Shown here: positions 39,741 to 50,541 of the stretch, piece by piece | How positions within the stretch are numbered: position 1 is the stretch's first letter | How the letters are laid out: every line of letters begins with the position of its first letter | DNA from: Vibrio sp. 05-20-BW147 | Lineage (GTDB): Bacteria > Pseudomonadota > Gammaproteobacteria > Enterobacterales > Vibrionaceae | Length of the DNA: 64,000 nt | Direction of reading: 5' to 3' | Assembly: GCF_013369385.1 (NCBI RefSeq) | Contig: NZ_SZTO01000008.1 | Span: forward strand, 121,424-185,423 | The notes under the pieces: model-generated | The model's database searches: none | Seen by the model: the letters and a program-made list of their open reading frames with translations, nothing else | Told to the model about the DNA's origin: nothing | Made by a program: the position numbers and the translations under genes

Positions 39741-40565
39741 TTACTTGTTACGACGACGTACGATGTACTTGTCAGTGCGTTTGTTGCTACGAGTCTTGTA
39801 GCCTTTAGTTGGTACACCCCAAGGTGAAACTGGATGACGGCCACCAGAAGTACGACCTTCACCACCACCGTGTGGGTGATCTACTGGGTTCATTACCACA
39901 CCGCGAACGGTTGGACGAACACCACGCCAGCGACTTGCACCAGCTTTACCAAGCTCACGAAGCATGTGCTCAGAGTTACCAACTTCACCGATTGTTGCGC
40001 GACCTTCAGATAGAACTTTACGCATTTCGCCAGAACGTAGACGGATAGTTACGTAAGAACCATCACGAGCTACTAGCTGAGCGTAAGCACCCGCTGAACG
40101 AGCCAACTGTGCACCTTTACCAGGAGTCAATTCAACACAGTGAATTGTAGAACCTACTGGGATGTTGCGCATTGGTAGAGTGTTACCCGCTTTGATCGGT
40201 GCATCAACACCAGATTGGATAACGTCACCAGCTTGCATACCTTTAGGTGCAATGATGTAACGACGCTCACCGTCTGCGTACAGAACTAGAGCGATGTTTG
40301 CGCTACGGTTTGGATCGTATTCTAGACGCTCAACTTTCGCTGGGATACCGTCTTTAGTACGTTTGAAGTCAACTACACGGTAGTGTTGCTTATGACCACC
40401 ACCGATGTGACGTACTGTGATACGACCGTTGTTGTTACGACCACCGTTCTTAGAGTTTTTCTCTAGAAGAGGTGCGTAAGGCTTGCCCTTGTGTAGGTCA
40501 GCGTTAACAACTTTAACAACGTGACGACGACCAGCCGAAGTCGGCTTACATTTAACAATAGCCAT
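39741..40565 (-). CDS. rplB: 50S ribosomal protein L2
   Basis: 274 residues, with the L2 signature [20 protein letters not shown] that includes the histidine near the peptidyl transferase centre. S10 operon, between rplW and rpsS. Confidence 0.98.
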   Translation of the reverse strand: MAIVKCKPTSAGRRHVVKVVNADLHKGKPYAPLLEKNSKNGGRNNNGRITVRHIGGGHKQHYRVVDFKRTKDGIPAKVERLEYDPNRSANIALVLYADGERRYIIAPKGMQAGDVIQSGVDAPIKAGNTLPMRNIPVGSTIHCVELTPGKGAQLARSAGAYAQLVARDGSYVTIRLRSGEMRKVLSEGRATIGEVGNSEHMLRELGKAGASRWRGVRPTVRGVVMNPVDHPHGGGEGRTSGGRHPVSPWGVPTKGYKTRSNKRTDKYIVRRRNK

Positions 40566-40581
40566 TATTCAACTACTCCTG

Positions 40582-40884
40582 TTATTCCGCGCCGCCAACA
40601 AAGTCAAGATCTTGACCTTCTTTCAAAGTAACGTACGCTTTCTTCACGTCTGAACGACGGCCTTGGCGTAGACCTTGACGCTTGGTCTTACCCTTAGTGA
40701 TAAGAGTATTTACAGACTTAACTTCAACTTCAAATAGCTGTTCTACAGCTGCTTTGATCTCTTTCTTAGTTGCATCTTTCGCTACTTTGAAAACGATAGT
40801 GTTCGCTTTCTCAGCTGCCATAGTTGCTTTTTCAGAGATGTGCGGTGCACGTAGAACTTTTAGTAGACGCTCTTGAGTGATCAT
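40582..40884 (-). CDS. rplW: 50S ribosomal protein L23
   Basis: 100 residues, starting [20 protein letters not shown]; docking site for trigger factor and SRP at the exit tunnel. It overlaps the end of rplD by four bases. Confidence 0.98.
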   Translation of the reverse strand: MITQERLLKVLRAPHISEKATMAAEKANTIVFKVAKDATKKEIKAAVEQLFEVEVKSVNTLITKGKTKRQGLRQGRRSDVKKAYVTLKEGQDLDFVGGAE

Positions 40885-41483
40885 GCCAGCATCTCCTCAA
40901 CTTGCTTAACTGCGTCAGCAGTCATTAGAACCTTGTTAAACGCGATTAGAGAAACTGGGTCAATACCAGCTACGTCACGTGCGTCAACTTTGTATAGGTT
41001 ACGTGCAGCTAAGAATAGATTCTCGTCTACTTCGCCAGTTACGATAAGCACGTCGTTTAGCTCAAGTTCTTTAAGCTTAGCAACTAGCTCTTTCGTTTTT
41101 GGTGCTTCAACAGAGAAGTTATCAACAACGATTAGACGCTCTTGACGAACTAGCTCAGAAAGAATGCTCTTCATCGCACCACGGTACATTTTCTTGTTTA
41201 CTTTTTGGCTGTGATCTTGTGGTTTCGCAGCAAAAGTAACACCACCTGTACGCCATAGTGGGCTACGGATTGTACCAGCACGTGCACGGCCAGTACCTTT
41301 TTGACGCCATGGCTTAGCACCACCGCCAGAAACTTCTGAACGTGTTTTTTGAGCACGAGTACCTTGACGAGCACCTGCTGCGTACGCAACAACTACTTGA
41401 TGAACAAGAGCTTCGTTGAACTCACGTCCGAAAGTAGCTTCGGAAACAGTTAGTGCAGCAGCACCTTTAACCATCAATTCCAT
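40881..41483 (-). CDS. rplD: 50S ribosomal protein L4
   Basis: 200 residues. The tunnel loop contains [19 protein letters not shown]. In E. coli L4 also represses its own operon by acting on the S10 leader, both by attenuation and on translation; a leader of suitable length is present upstream of rpsJ. Confidence 0.98.
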   Translation of the reverse strand: MELMVKGAAALTVSEATFGREFNEALVHQVVVAYAAGARQGTRAQKTRSEVSGGGAKPWRQKGTGRARAGTIRSPLWRTGGVTFAAKPQDHSQKVNKKMYRGAMKSILSELVRQERLIVVDNFSVEAPKTKELVAKLKELELNDVLIVTGEVDENLFLAARNLYKVDARDVAGIDPVSLIAFNKVLMTADAVKQVEEMLA

Positions 41484-41499
41484 TACTTACTCCTAGACG

Positions 41500-42129
41500 T
41501 TATGCTTTAACAGCTGGTTTAACGATCACGTTACCGCCAGTTGCGCCAGGGACTGCACCTTTAATAAGAAGCAGATTGCGCTCAGCGTCAACACGTACGA
41601 TCTCTAGGTTTTGAGTCGTTACACGCTCAGCACCCATGTGACCTGCCATTTTCTTGCCTTTAAATACGCGACCTGGAGTCTGACATTGACCGATAGAACC
41701 AGGAGCACGGTGAGACAATGAGTTACCGTGAGTCATATCTTGAGTGCGGAAGTTCCAGCGCTTAACAGTGCCTTGGAAACCTTTACCCTTAGATGTACCA
41801 GTAACGTCTACTTTTTTAACTTCGTTGAATAGTTCAACAGTTAGTTCTGAACCAACTGCAAACTCTTCGCCGTTTTCTAAACGGAATTCCCAAAGACCAC
41901 GACCAGCTTCAACGCCAGCTTTAGCAAAGTGACCTGCTTCAGCTTTGTTTACGCGGTTAGCTTTCTTTGTACCAGCTGTAACTTGGATTGCTGCATAGCC
42001 GTCAGTCTCAAGAGTTTTCACTTGAGCAACACGGTTCGCTTCAACCTCAACAACAGTTACAGGGATAGAAACGCCTTCTTCAGTAAATACGCGGGTCATG
42101 CCCACTTTACGACCGATTAGACCAATCAT
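41500..42129 (-). CDS. rplC: 50S ribosomal protein L3
   Basis: 209 residues, starting [20 protein letters not shown]. The segment [24 protein letters not shown] (here [19 protein letters not shown]) contains the glutamine methylated by PrmB. Second gene of the S10 operon. Confidence 0.98.
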   Translation of the reverse strand: MIGLIGRKVGMTRVFTEEGVSIPVTVVEVEANRVAQVKTLETDGYAAIQVTAGTKKANRVNKAEAGHFAKAGVEAGRGLWEFRLENGEEFAVGSELTVELFNEVKKVDVTGTSKGKGFQGTVKRWNFRTQDMTHGNSLSHRAPGSIGQCQTPGRVFKGKKMAGHMGAERVTTQNLEIVRVDAERNLLLIKGAVPGATGGNVIVKPAVKA

Positions 42130-42143
42130 TCTTCTAATCTCCC

Positions 42144-42744
<601 letters not shown>

Positions 42745-42750
42745 CGGCGT

Positions 42751-42778
42751 ATTATACAGATCACAGTTTTGCTTGCAA
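42751..42778 (-). promoter_or_regulatory. S10 operon promoter
   Basis: Minus strand: -35 TTGCAA (42778-42773), 16-base spacer, perfect -10 TATAAT (42756-42751), then a GC-rich CGCCGC start region typical of stringently controlled promoters. Confidence 0.8.
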
Positions 42779-43010
42779 GGGCTGTTTGAAAAATAATCGG
42801 AGAAAGATTCCATGGATTGGAACCCTAGCAACGAGAGTCACATCGGCCGAGCTTAAACCTCAATATAGAGTGATAGACATAGACAATAGACGGAATCAAT
42901 CGCGCGCCCCGACCACCAGCCCTTTTCCCGTAGACACAGGATAATGAGGTAAACGATGAGAAAGAAATGAATCGACCCAGAGCTCAAATACAAGTCAGAA
43001 GTGAAGGAAA
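42779..43010. other. Intergenic region upstream of the S10 promoter
   Basis: About 230 bases with no gene. A degenerate relative of the TTCCCGTG-type dispersed repeat (TTTTCCCGTAGACACAGGAT near 42922-42942) is present. Nothing else recognisable before the CTAG array begins. Confidence 0.4.
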
Positions 43011-43172
43011 CTAGAGAGCTAGGAACTAGGAACTAGGAGCTAGGAGCTAGAAAACTAGGAACTAGATAACTAGATAACTAGATAACTAGAAAACTAGAAA
43101 ACTAGAAAACTAGAAAACTAGAAAACTAGAAAACTAGAAAACTAGAAAACTAGAAAACTAGAAAACTAGAAA
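43011..43172 (+). repeat. CTAG-based tandem array downstream of sslE
   Basis: About 20 CTAG tetramers at regular spacing. It begins with 7-bp units (CTAGGAA, CTAGGAG), switches to 8-bp CTAGATAA and ends with about eleven CTAG at exact 8-bp steps (CTAGAAAA). Variants are grouped in blocks, as expected for successive local duplications. Non-coding; it ends 30 bases before the sslE terminator. Confidence 0.95.
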
Positions 43173-43198
43173 GGTAACTGCAGCTTAGCACGAAAACA

Positions 43199-43222
43199 AA
43201 GGCCCTAGAGAACTAGGGCCTT
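43199..43222 (-). terminator. Rho-independent terminator of sslE
   Basis: Ten-bp stem AAGGCCCTAG / CTAGGGCCTT, loop of four, followed on the minus strand by TTTGTTTTCG. The stem itself contains CTAG twice and the sequence GAACTAGGG, close to units of the adjacent array. Confidence 0.85.
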
Positions 43223-43227
43223 GTCTA

Positions 43228-46200
43228 TTATCTTGATAACTGATTTATCGCTAATGGATCATGTTGTGGTTCAGGCAACTTGAGCGCTTTCACCTTGTCT
43301 AGCCCACTTTTCGTTATCCCGCCTTCATACCTTGGTGTTGGGTCACCTGGGTAGAGAAACGCTTTAGACCCCGGATTCCACGCTTGGAAGAAAGTACTCA
43401 GATCCATTTGAGCCGCATAAGAGGCGCAAAGCATCAACATGTCACTCTTTCCAAACCCTGACGCTTGGCACATGTTCTCACCTTTTAGCTTAAACAAATC
43501 CTCAGTCTTATTACGCGTTAATCGATGCATTAACTTAAAGAGGTTCCACCCTGTGCTCCCTTCTTCCGAGCTGTAGTAACTTGGCAACTCATCGCCATAC
43601 CACTGCTGAATATCAAATTCACTCTCGGCCCACTCTTTCAGCTGTGCAAACATCACTAGGCGTTCACCCGCACCGCCCGCGCCCCATGCATGACCATTCT
43701 CCATACGCACAAAATCTGGCGCGATTCGGATGTCTTGCTCAACGCGCGCCATTTTTCCTAAGTGTAGATCCTGCATGTACAACGCCAGTAGGTTATTCAC
43801 CACTTCCGTTGCGCCATCGACATTAAACGGTGCCTCTGCGGCGTTATGTCCAACCTCATGCCATAACAGCCAGCTGTTCAGTGGCGCTGTATTTAGACTT
43901 TGGCTCTTGGCATTAAAGCTCGCATTCATCACTGGGTAACCAGAGTGAGCCGCACCAATACTGATCGCAACATCATTTACAAAGTGATGGCGGTTATTAG
44001 GATTACTTGAACTGGTCGCTTGACGATTTAAGCGCCCTTCAACACCTTCATCACGAGCGTAAAAATCATTGAGATCCGCCGAAAAACGATCGAGATCCCG
44101 TGCGAACTGTTCGATACCACCAGAGTAACCAGAAGCATTTAAATTCGCTTTCGGGGCAGTAAAGACAAAGGTATCTGAAATCACCTCCCCCATTGGCGCA
44201 GGAGAGGTCTTTGGATTTTGCCATTTGCCCTGTTTAAACAGAGGCGCATCAACCGTGCCACTAAACGTTAAGCTCACTTGCTCGCTATTGCCACCTTGGG
44301 CATAAATCAACCCACCATAAGGAATGGTAAACTGCTGACTTGTGGCATGGCCACCACCAATGACGAACGACTTGGTCATTCTTGGCGGACGCTGCAAACC
44401 AAGCTCATGTTTTTCACGACCAGTTAAATCATCCGCCAAAGCGATGGTGATAGTGACTGGCGCTTCCTCCCCAGCCACCGATACCGTAAACGGCTGCTGC
44501 GCGACCGCCCACTGCCCTGTTGGCTGACGGTTGCCCGCAAACCATGCGGTCGTCAAGTTACGCATATCCAAAGTAACATTACGGCCACCCGCCCCCTCAC
44601 CAGCTTCTCCAGGGAATGCACGGACATCCACCTTGATGTCTAAATCCCAAAAAGAGCGACCAAGCATTAATCGGGTTAACGGTTTTTCCATATAGTTGAG
44701 CGGGTAGCTAGGGTTCATTTGACCGGCATACTCACCAGCCTCATCACCATAGACCATGTTCAACCGGATCAACTCAGATTTCACCTCTTCTGGGCAATGA
44801 GTATTACCGCCTGCCACATCATTGGTGTAACAGTTTAAGAATTGAGTAAAACGCTGGAAACCTAGCTCATCATCACTCTGTGATTCGTAGCGATAATCGA
44901 GGTCGTTCCATAGCCAAACCGTCATATTCTGGTAGAGACGGTTGAGATCAACACTGCTTAAACGCTCACCCACCTTCCCTTTGGTACGGAAATAGCGCTC
45001 ATGCTGATACAGCGCCTCAATATTGGTCCCTAAGTTCGCCGCTTTCACCATGGCTTGCGATTCCGCTTCACCAAGTTTGAGCTCAGTGTAATAAGGCACA
45101 TGCATCCCCCCTCCTATGGGTATGCCGTTCCCTGGGCGGTCTTCCAAACAGTTCACTTCATAATGAAATTGGCTATCGTGACACTCTTGATAAGCGGGTT
45201 CTCCGTCTACCAAGAAAGCGTTCAAAATACGTTGCTTTGCCTTGGCAAGGCTGTCTTGATCCAATATAGGCTGTTGATGTTCATCGACAACCACATGGCC
45301 CTCTTCATCTTTACGCCAATGCTGTGATTCATCAATAAAGGCGACATTAATGACCGGGTTGCCATCTTTATCCAGCACTGGCTCACCTTGCTCATCCAAC
45401 TCAGGCCAACGTGCCATCTCTAGATTGGGTTTATCATCTGGCTTGCCTTCTACTTGATATTGCCACTCAACCGAACCATCGTCTTTAATGGTGTACGGCA
45501 ATACTGGTTTACCATCCGCATCTTGTACCGCCGCATAGCGCTCTAACACCCAAATGCCGTGCTGACGCTGATTGCGCGGGCGATCAGGATAACCGCCACT
45601 TGGTCCATTGCCATTTGGCACCACACTCTGCCCCATGCCAAACGCGATACCGGCACTATCGAGTAGCCGAGCAACTTCACCCGCGTTAGCACGATTGATG
45701 ATGGTTTCCATCATCAAAACATTGCCACCACGATTCACGTAGTCGATGAGATCCGAGACATCTTGCTGGCTCAATTTAGGCTTATTGATATTGGCACTCA
45801 TTGGCAGATCGTACGCGCCGATACCCGCGTGACCTAAATACTCATACCCATTGATGATCACAACAGGCATCGCTTCAGGGTCAAGATAGCCAAAATCAGG
45901 GAGTTGCTCCGTTTTAGCCGCTAAACGAGGGTCGATAACAAAATCAGCCCGCTCGCCCATCACTTGACCATGACGCTTAAAGTAGACATAAGGAATATTG
46001 GTGCCAACCGTCAGCGCTTGCGCTGATTTGCCGGTTAAATAACGCAGCGTGTTAGCAAAGAAGTTTGCCATGTCGTCAGCGTCGCTGGATTGCTTACACG
46101 AGCCATCTGGATTCACCCCGCCATTCCAACTAAAGCCATTCGGGCAAACCAACACACTATTGTAGCGCGCGTTGCCCATCACCATCACTTTGCCTTCGCC

Positions 46201-47781
46201 CAACTCACCAATGCTCATGAAAGGCAGATTGAAGGTCGCCGTTTCCGCCGACACTTTTTCTGGCACCACAGAAGAAGGGGCCTCGGTGATAAACGCCAGA
46301 CCTTGCGCATCCCAAGCTTTCGGTTGACCAAAGTCGATCCAGTAATTGTTGTCGTTACGAGCCATCATGACCGGAAACGCGCTATTGGCAATATTCACCG
46401 CCGCCTGGCCACGTGCATTACCTGTACTCCCGTAGAAGTTGGTACTGTCATGGAACACATGGAAACGTTCTACTTTTTTCCATCCGGCTTGCTGCACTTG
46501 GTGAGTCGCCCCCCAAAGTTTTTGGATATCCGCTTGAATGCGGCTTGCTTGCGGATCGAGTGCGCCTTTAACCACTGGCACCTCAAAGTTTGAGCGAGCA
46601 GATGGCTTGGCTAGCTGTTGATCGATATCCGCAGCGAGACCATGAGCAAATTGCTGTTCAAATTCACCCGGAACCAGTTGCGTTTGGCCTCCACCCACAT
46701 CAAGTAACGTGTCATCGCTATTGAGCGATAAAGAGATCGCTTCATTGACCACGTTCGGATAGAGGGCAAAAACCTCCGTGACTTGTTGAGGAAGCGTTAC
46801 TTTACTGTCAGTACGGTCGGCATAACGATGCACCAGTTTTTCAACGTTTTTCCCCTCATTTCCTTGAGCAAGTTCTGTTAGCTGGAAGGCTGTTTTGTTG
46901 CCACGTATCTCACCCAGTTCAAACGTATCGATAGCAAAACTGATGTTTTCGCCCCAAGAGAATTCAAAGCGACCATCACCGATCATATTTCCTTGCTTAT
47001 CGACTCCAGAGACACCTCGACCATGGGCACTGAAATACGCAATACCATTGACAGGCAAACCTTGCTCATTAAGCAACTGTGCTTGAGTTAAGATAACTTC
47101 GCTCGGTTTATAAACCAGAGACTCTTCAGCACTTGCTGACACAAAACCACTCGTTAAGTCACTCGATGCGCCGGGCGTCACCGCCGGTGGAACATCGGGC
47201 ACGTGCGTGGTAGGCTGCTTATCCACTTGGTTATCATTGCTCACTTTCTCGGTGATCAACGCTCGAAACTCATCAACAGGCATGTCTAGGTTGTGGTCAA
47301 AATAATGTTCGAACGTGAGCACATCGCGTGACGAAGACAAATCCAACTCTATCGTATTGCCCTGTGTGCTACCGATGTTTTTAATCAGCGTTTGAATATT
47401 GCTCAAACGTACTGGCGAAGCTTTGTATTCATCGGCTTGAGCCAGCGACAAGACTTCCACATTGACGGCACGACTGCGAGTTTGTTCCGCAACGTATGGG
47501 GTTGTGAAGGTTGCAAGTGTGCGACCTTGCACCATGCACACGACATCCTCTTTTTGAGGAACATCGAACTGATTCGCAGGCTCACCATTACACTCAACCG
47601 AACCGCTCAACATCAAATGCCCATCCAAAGATAAGGCGCTGACGATGATCGGGTCATCAACCCCAATATCGGGCAGCTCTGGTTCTAACGTTGGGGGGAG
47701 AACGGGGGCAAGTACTTGATCTTCACTCCCACAAGCCACCAGCATAGAAGCAATCAAAAGCGACAAAAGGCTTCGTTTCAA
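43228..47781 (-). CDS. sslE: SslE/AcfD-family lipoprotein zinc metalloprotease (peptidase M60)
   Basis: 1517 residues, close to V. cholerae AcfD and E. coli SslE. The signal peptide ends in a lipobox LVAC with Cys17. The M60 zinc site is HEVGH at 1308-1312 with the distal glutamate at 1326 (GATE). SslE is a surface mucinase secreted by the type II system; AcfD is an accessory colonisation factor. The substrate here is inferred. An N-terminal region with repeated [14 protein letters not shown] turns lies in the middle. It stands alone between the S10 operon and rjg, flanked on both sides by tandem arrays, and ends at its own terminator. Confidence 0.93.
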   Translation of the reverse strand: MKRSLLSLLIASMLVACGSEDQVLAPVLPPTLEPELPDIGVDDPIIVSALSLDGHLMLSGSVECNGEPANQFDVPQKEDVVCMVQGRTLATFTTPYVAEQTRSRAVNVEVLSLAQADEYKASPVRLSNIQTLIKNIGSTQGNTIELDLSSSRDVLTFEHYFDHNLDMPVDEFRALITEKVSNDNQVDKQPTTHVPDVPPAVTPGASSDLTSGFVSASAEESLVYKPSEVILTQAQLLNEQGLPVNGIAYFSAHGRGVSGVDKQGNMIGDGRFEFSWGENISFAIDTFELGEIRGNKTAFQLTELAQGNEGKNVEKLVHRYADRTDSKVTLPQQVTEVFALYPNVVNEAISLSLNSDDTLLDVGGGQTQLVPGEFEQQFAHGLAADIDQQLAKPSARSNFEVPVVKGALDPQASRIQADIQKLWGATHQVQQAGWKKVERFHVFHDSTNFYGSTGNARGQAAVNIANSAFPVMMARNDNNYWIDFGQPKAWDAQGLAFITEAPSSVVPEKVSAETATFNLPFMSIGELGEGKVMVMGNARYNSVLVCPNGFSWNGGVNPDGSCKQSSDADDMANFFANTLRYLTGKSAQALTVGTNIPYVYFKRHGQVMGERADFVIDPRLAAKTEQLPDFGYLDPEAMPVVIINGYEYLGHAGIGAYDLPMSANINKPKLSQQDVSDLIDYVNRGGNVLMMETIINRANAGEVARLLDSAGIAFGMGQSVVPNGNGPSGGYPDRPRNQRQHGIWVLERYAAVQDADGKPVLPYTIKDDGSVEWQYQVEGKPDDKPNLEMARWPELDEQGEPVLDKDGNPVINVAFIDESQHWRKDEEGHVVVDEHQQPILDQDSLAKAKQRILNAFLVDGEPAYQECHDSQFHYEVNCLEDRPGNGIPIGGGMHVPYYTELKLGEAESQAMVKAANLGTNIEALYQHERYFRTKGKVGERLSSVDLNRLYQNMTVWLWNDLDYRYESQSDDELGFQRFTQFLNCYTNDVAGGNTHCPEEVKSELIRLNMVYGDEAGEYAGQMNPSYPLNYMEKPLTRLMLGRSFWDLDIKVDVRAFPGEAGEGAGGRNVTLDMRNLTTAWFAGNRQPTGQWAVAQQPFTVSVAGEEAPVTITIALADDLTGREKHELGLQRPPRMTKSFVIGGGHATSQQFTIPYGGLIYAQGGNSEQVSLTFSGTVDAPLFKQGKWQNPKTSPAPMGEVISDTFVFTAPKANLNASGYSGGIEQFARDLDRFSADLNDFYARDEGVEGRLNRQATSSSNPNNRHHFVNDVAISIGAAHSGYPVMNASFNAKSQSLNTAPLNSWLLWHEVGHNAAEAPFNVDGATEVVNNLLALYMQDLHLGKMARVEQDIRIAPDFVRMENGHAWGAGGAGERLVMFAQLKEWAESEFDIQQWYGDELPSYYSSEEGSTGWNLFKLMHRLTRNKTEDLFKLKGENMCQASGFGKSDMLMLCASYAAQMDLSTFFQAWNPGSKAFLYPGDPTPRYEGGITKSGLDKVKALKLPEPQHDPLAINQLSR

Positions 47782-48052
47782 GATGTCATCCTTCTTAAGA
47801 ATACATTGAACAAGCAGACTTTCTTAATTAGCTCAAAATAAAAAAGAAAAGACGAAAGAACTGCAATTTACTTAATTTTAAAGCTCATTTTTTACAGTTC
47901 AACATTCTATATATGGATTCAAATTTGGGAAATAGAAATGAATTGGTACATTCAAAAAATGTGGCAGAGGCAGAATTAGAGATTTAGTCGCAGCAAACTA
48001 CAGCGCTAGCTGAACAATGACTCCCCGCGTGCGCGAAGATGATGAGATAAGA
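47782..48052. other. Upstream region of sslE
   Basis: About 270 bases, AT-rich near sslE. A -10-like TATATAGAAT lies on the minus strand around 47907-47916, without a clear -35. Near 48021-48041 is CCCCGCGTGCGCGAAGATGA, a relative of the dispersed palindromic repeat at 50258-50285. No gene seen. Confidence 0.4.
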
Positions 48053-48178
48053 GACTAGGGACTAGGGACTAGGGACTAAGGACTAAGGACTAAGGACTAA
48101 GGACTAAGGACTAAGGACTAAGGACTAAGGACTAAAGACTAAAGACTAAAGACTAAAGACTAAAGACTAAAGACTAAA
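48053..48178 (+). repeat. Heptamer tandem array upstream of sslE
   Basis: Eighteen perfect 7-bp steps in three homogeneous blocks: GACTAGG three times, GACTAAG eight times, GACTAAA seven times. The change is one G to A per block, in one direction along the array. Non-coding, between sslE and rjg. Confidence 0.97.
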
Positions 48179-48224
48179 GCAAGTAAAAGATAAAAATGAA
48201 GAAAAGACAAAAGAAACCAGAAAC

Positions 48225-49565
48225 CTAAAACTGCATGGCTCGGAGCAAGCTTTGTTTTGCTTCTTCTTCACCATGGATCAAATAGATCTCCTTCGGCTTT
48301 TGCGCAATACCTTGAATAAACGCCAGTAGGTCTGCTTGGTCTGCATGGGCCGAGTATCCAGACATCGTATGTATCTGAGCGCGAACCTCCACCATTTTCT
48401 GCTCTATTTGTACCGTTTTCGCGCCAGACTGAATCTCACGCCCCAAAGTACCGTTCGCCTGATATCCAGCAAACAACACATCCGTACGCTCATCAGGCAA
48501 CAACGCTTGGAGATAGTCCATAATCCGGCCACCTTGGCACATGCCAGATGCGGCAACCACAATCGCTGGCTCCCCTGTTGATGCGAGACGATTCACTAAT
48601 GTTTTATGTTGACGATAATCATCTATCGTTATGCATTGTTCAAAGGCCAACGGATGGCGATGCACCTCCAGCCGACGTTTCGCCTCCTTTCCCCATAGTT
48701 TTTTAAATCGGCGATACGATTGAGTTACTCTTTTGGCTAATGGCGAATCGAGAATAATAGGGATGTCGGTACCGATATTATGCTCAAATATCAACTGCTC
48801 AATATCAAACAACAACTCTTGTGTGCGGCCGACACTAAACGCAGGAATCAAGATGGTGCCACCGTCTTGCAATGAGTGATTGATGATCGACTTGAGGCGC
48901 TCTCCTCTTTCTTCAACGCTTTCATGCAATTTGTCACCATAAGTGCTTTCTATATACAGATAATCGGCTCGAGGAGGCGAAATGGGATCTGGCAGTAACG
49001 GGGTATTTCTCGGACCTAAATCACCAGAAAAAACCACGATTTCATCGTTTGGTAGCTTAAACTCCAAATAGGCTGAACCCAGTATATGACCAGCAGGATT
49101 AAAACGCAGATAGAGGTAGTTTTCTAAAGCATAAGAAGCAGAGCGCGAAGCCCGATTGCCATTTGTTACGCGAGGAGTCAGCCTTAACCATTCTCCATAC
49201 TTCACAGGTTTTATGCGTTTTTTGACCAAATCGAGCACTTGGTGTAACTGTTTGTGGTTTAAGCCTAACTGTAACCTTAGCCCATCCTCTAGCATCAGCG
49301 GAACGAGTTCAGCGGTCGCTTCCGTACAGTAGATAGCACCAGAAAATCCTGCGGCAAGTAGCCAAGGAATACGACCGATATGATCGATGTGCGCATGAGT
49401 CAACACTAAAGCATCAATATGTTTGACAGGGAAATCCACTTGCGGAGGCGGTGCATCTTTCCCTTGGAAAAGCCCACAATCGATTAAGAGTGCCATACCA
49501 GCCGCACTTAACTCATGGCAAGAGCCTGTGACGGTATCCTTTCCCCCATGGTGAATGACTTGCAT
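48225..49565 (-). CDS. rjg: Rjg: metallo-beta-lactamase/beta-CASP RNA-processing-like protein
   Basis: 446 residues. The zinc motif THAHIDHIG (His57, His59, Asp61, His62) is followed by GHILGSAYLEF, SGDLG, and the beta-CASP/RMMBL motifs AASGMCQGGRIMDYL and SGYSAHAD. The fold is that of mRNA 3'-end processing nucleases (CPSF73-like). In vibrios this gene is the conserved right junction (rjg) of the O-antigen/capsule locus, which begins just beyond it here. A direct role in polysaccharide synthesis is not known. Confidence 0.88.
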   Translation of the reverse strand: MQVIHHGGKDTVTGSCHELSAAGMALLIDCGLFQGKDAPPPQVDFPVKHIDALVLTHAHIDHIGRIPWLLAAGFSGAIYCTEATAELVPLMLEDGLRLQLGLNHKQLHQVLDLVKKRIKPVKYGEWLRLTPRVTNGNRASRSASYALENYLYLRFNPAGHILGSAYLEFKLPNDEIVVFSGDLGPRNTPLLPDPISPPRADYLYIESTYGDKLHESVEERGERLKSIINHSLQDGGTILIPAFSVGRTQELLFDIEQLIFEHNIGTDIPIILDSPLAKRVTQSYRRFKKLWGKEAKRRLEVHRHPLAFEQCITIDDYRQHKTLVNRLASTGEPAIVVAASGMCQGGRIMDYLQALLPDERTDVLFAGYQANGTLGREIQSGAKTVQIEQKMVEVRAQIHTMSGYSAHADQADLLAFIQGIAQKPKEIYLIHGEEEAKQSLLRAMQF

Positions 49566-49628
49566 GCTTACTCCCTGCTCCCCTAAAGCACTCCTTCACA
49601 ACCAAACTGCACAAAGCTAATTACACAA

Positions 49629-49928
49629 TTATCGGATCGTAGTACGGAGATTTTTATACCGATCCAACCAATGAGGATTGGCACTTGCAATTAATTGAAT
49701 CTTCCATTGTCGATTCCACTTTTTTAGCTGCTTCTCTCTTAAAATCGCATCACTCATGGCTTCAAACTGTTCAAAGTATACAAGATGCACCACTCGGTAC
49801 TTTTTGGTAAAACCGTCACTCTCACCATTCTTGTGTTGCCAAATGCGCTTAATGAGATCACCAGTCACACCAATATATAAAGTGCCATAGGGCTGACTCG
49901 CCAGAATATACACACATGGAAGGCTCAC
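49629..49928 (-). CDS. GIY-YIG nuclease family protein (UPF0213-like)
   Basis: 99 residues, a stand-alone GIY-YIG domain: VYILASQPYGTLYIGVTGDL, then RIWQHKNG and FTKKYRVVHLVYFEQF; the glutamate in ILREKQLKKW is the likely metal ligand. The function of such single-domain proteins is unsettled; they are often found at variable loci. It is 63 bases upstream of rjg on the same strand. Confidence 0.88.
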   Translation of the reverse strand: MSLPCVYILASQPYGTLYIGVTGDLIKRIWQHKNGESDGFTKKYRVVHLVYFEQFEAMSDAILREKQLKKWNRQWKIQLIASANPHWLDRYKNLRTTIR

Positions 49929-50107
49929 CGAGTTTCTCCTGGTAACTCTATTGTTTTTTACGAATCAACGTAATAGGGAAACTAACACGACAGTAACAAG
50001 CCATTTGTGAAGATGAAGGAACACGCGAGGAAGTTGGCAAAAATACATACTAAGGCGACATTTACACTACCAACCGCAATTCGACCGTATCCGCCGTCAC
50101 GCCACCA
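49929..50107. other. Intergenic region left of the dispersed repeats
   Basis: About 180 bases upstream of the GIY-YIG gene with no gene; together with the repeats to 50541 it makes a 613-base non-coding stretch. No promoter could be assigned with confidence. Confidence 0.35.
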
Positions 50108-50184
50108 GCCGTCATTCCCGTGCACACGGGAAACCATTCATCCACACGCGCCGGATGCCACTTTTGAAAACACACTCACCGCAA
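50108..50184 (+). repeat. Dispersed palindromic repeat, copy A
   Basis: About 77 bases, starting GCCGTCATTCCCGTGCACAC. The core CCCGTG-CA-CACGGG is a perfect short hairpin followed by the conserved CATTCATCCACAC and CGCCGGATG. Copy B lies 303 bases further on. Repeats of the GTCATTCCCG type are widespread REP-like elements in many genomes. Confidence 0.85.
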
Positions 50185-50257
50185 TAGACAACATAGAACA
50201 CCCCAACAGCAACACTGGCAGTAAAGCGGTAACACCCAACCACAACACTCGCTATAC

Positions 50258-50285
50258 GATGGGTCCCCGCGTCCGCGAGGATGAC
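50258..50285 (+). repeat. Palindromic repeat of the CCCCGCG type
   Basis: GGGTCCCCGCGTCCGCGAGGATGAC; CCCCGCG and CGCGAGG pair with one mismatch. A related sequence occurs at 48021-48041 upstream of sslE. It lies between copies A and B of the other repeat. Confidence 0.6.
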
Positions 50286-50410
50286 AATAGAAGAGACAGA
50301 AAAAAGCTAATAGACCGAAGTTAGAAGGAAGAAGTTGGAATAACAAAGATGAGACAAGACACATCAACAGCGCTACTCTCACATAAACACTCAGCACACC
50401 GCCACGCCCC

Positions 50411-50487
50411 GCCGTCATTCCCGTGCACACGGGAATCCATTCATCCACACACGCCGGATGTAACGTTTGAAAACGCACTCACCACAA
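50411..50487 (+). repeat. Dispersed palindromic repeat, copy B
   Basis: Same element as copy A (CCCGTGCACACGGG hairpin, CATTCATCCACACACGCCGG, TTTGAAAAC, CACTCACC), in the same orientation, with about ten differences over 77 bases. The weaker match continues for another 50 bases, so a segment of about 130 bases may have been duplicated. Confidence 0.85.
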
Positions 50488-50541
50488 CCAACAAATACAG
50501 ACATGCCACCGACAACCATGCTCGCTATCTAGTCAAATGCT

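Noticed and set aside
43011..43172. CTAG array as a CRISPR array
   Set aside because: Units of 7-8 bp without unique spacers and no cas genes nearby; it is a simple tandem repeat.
50176..50478. Minus-strand ORF containing VDEWIPVCTGMTA
   Set aside because: This is the familiar translation of a REP-like repeat (copy B) and not a protein family.
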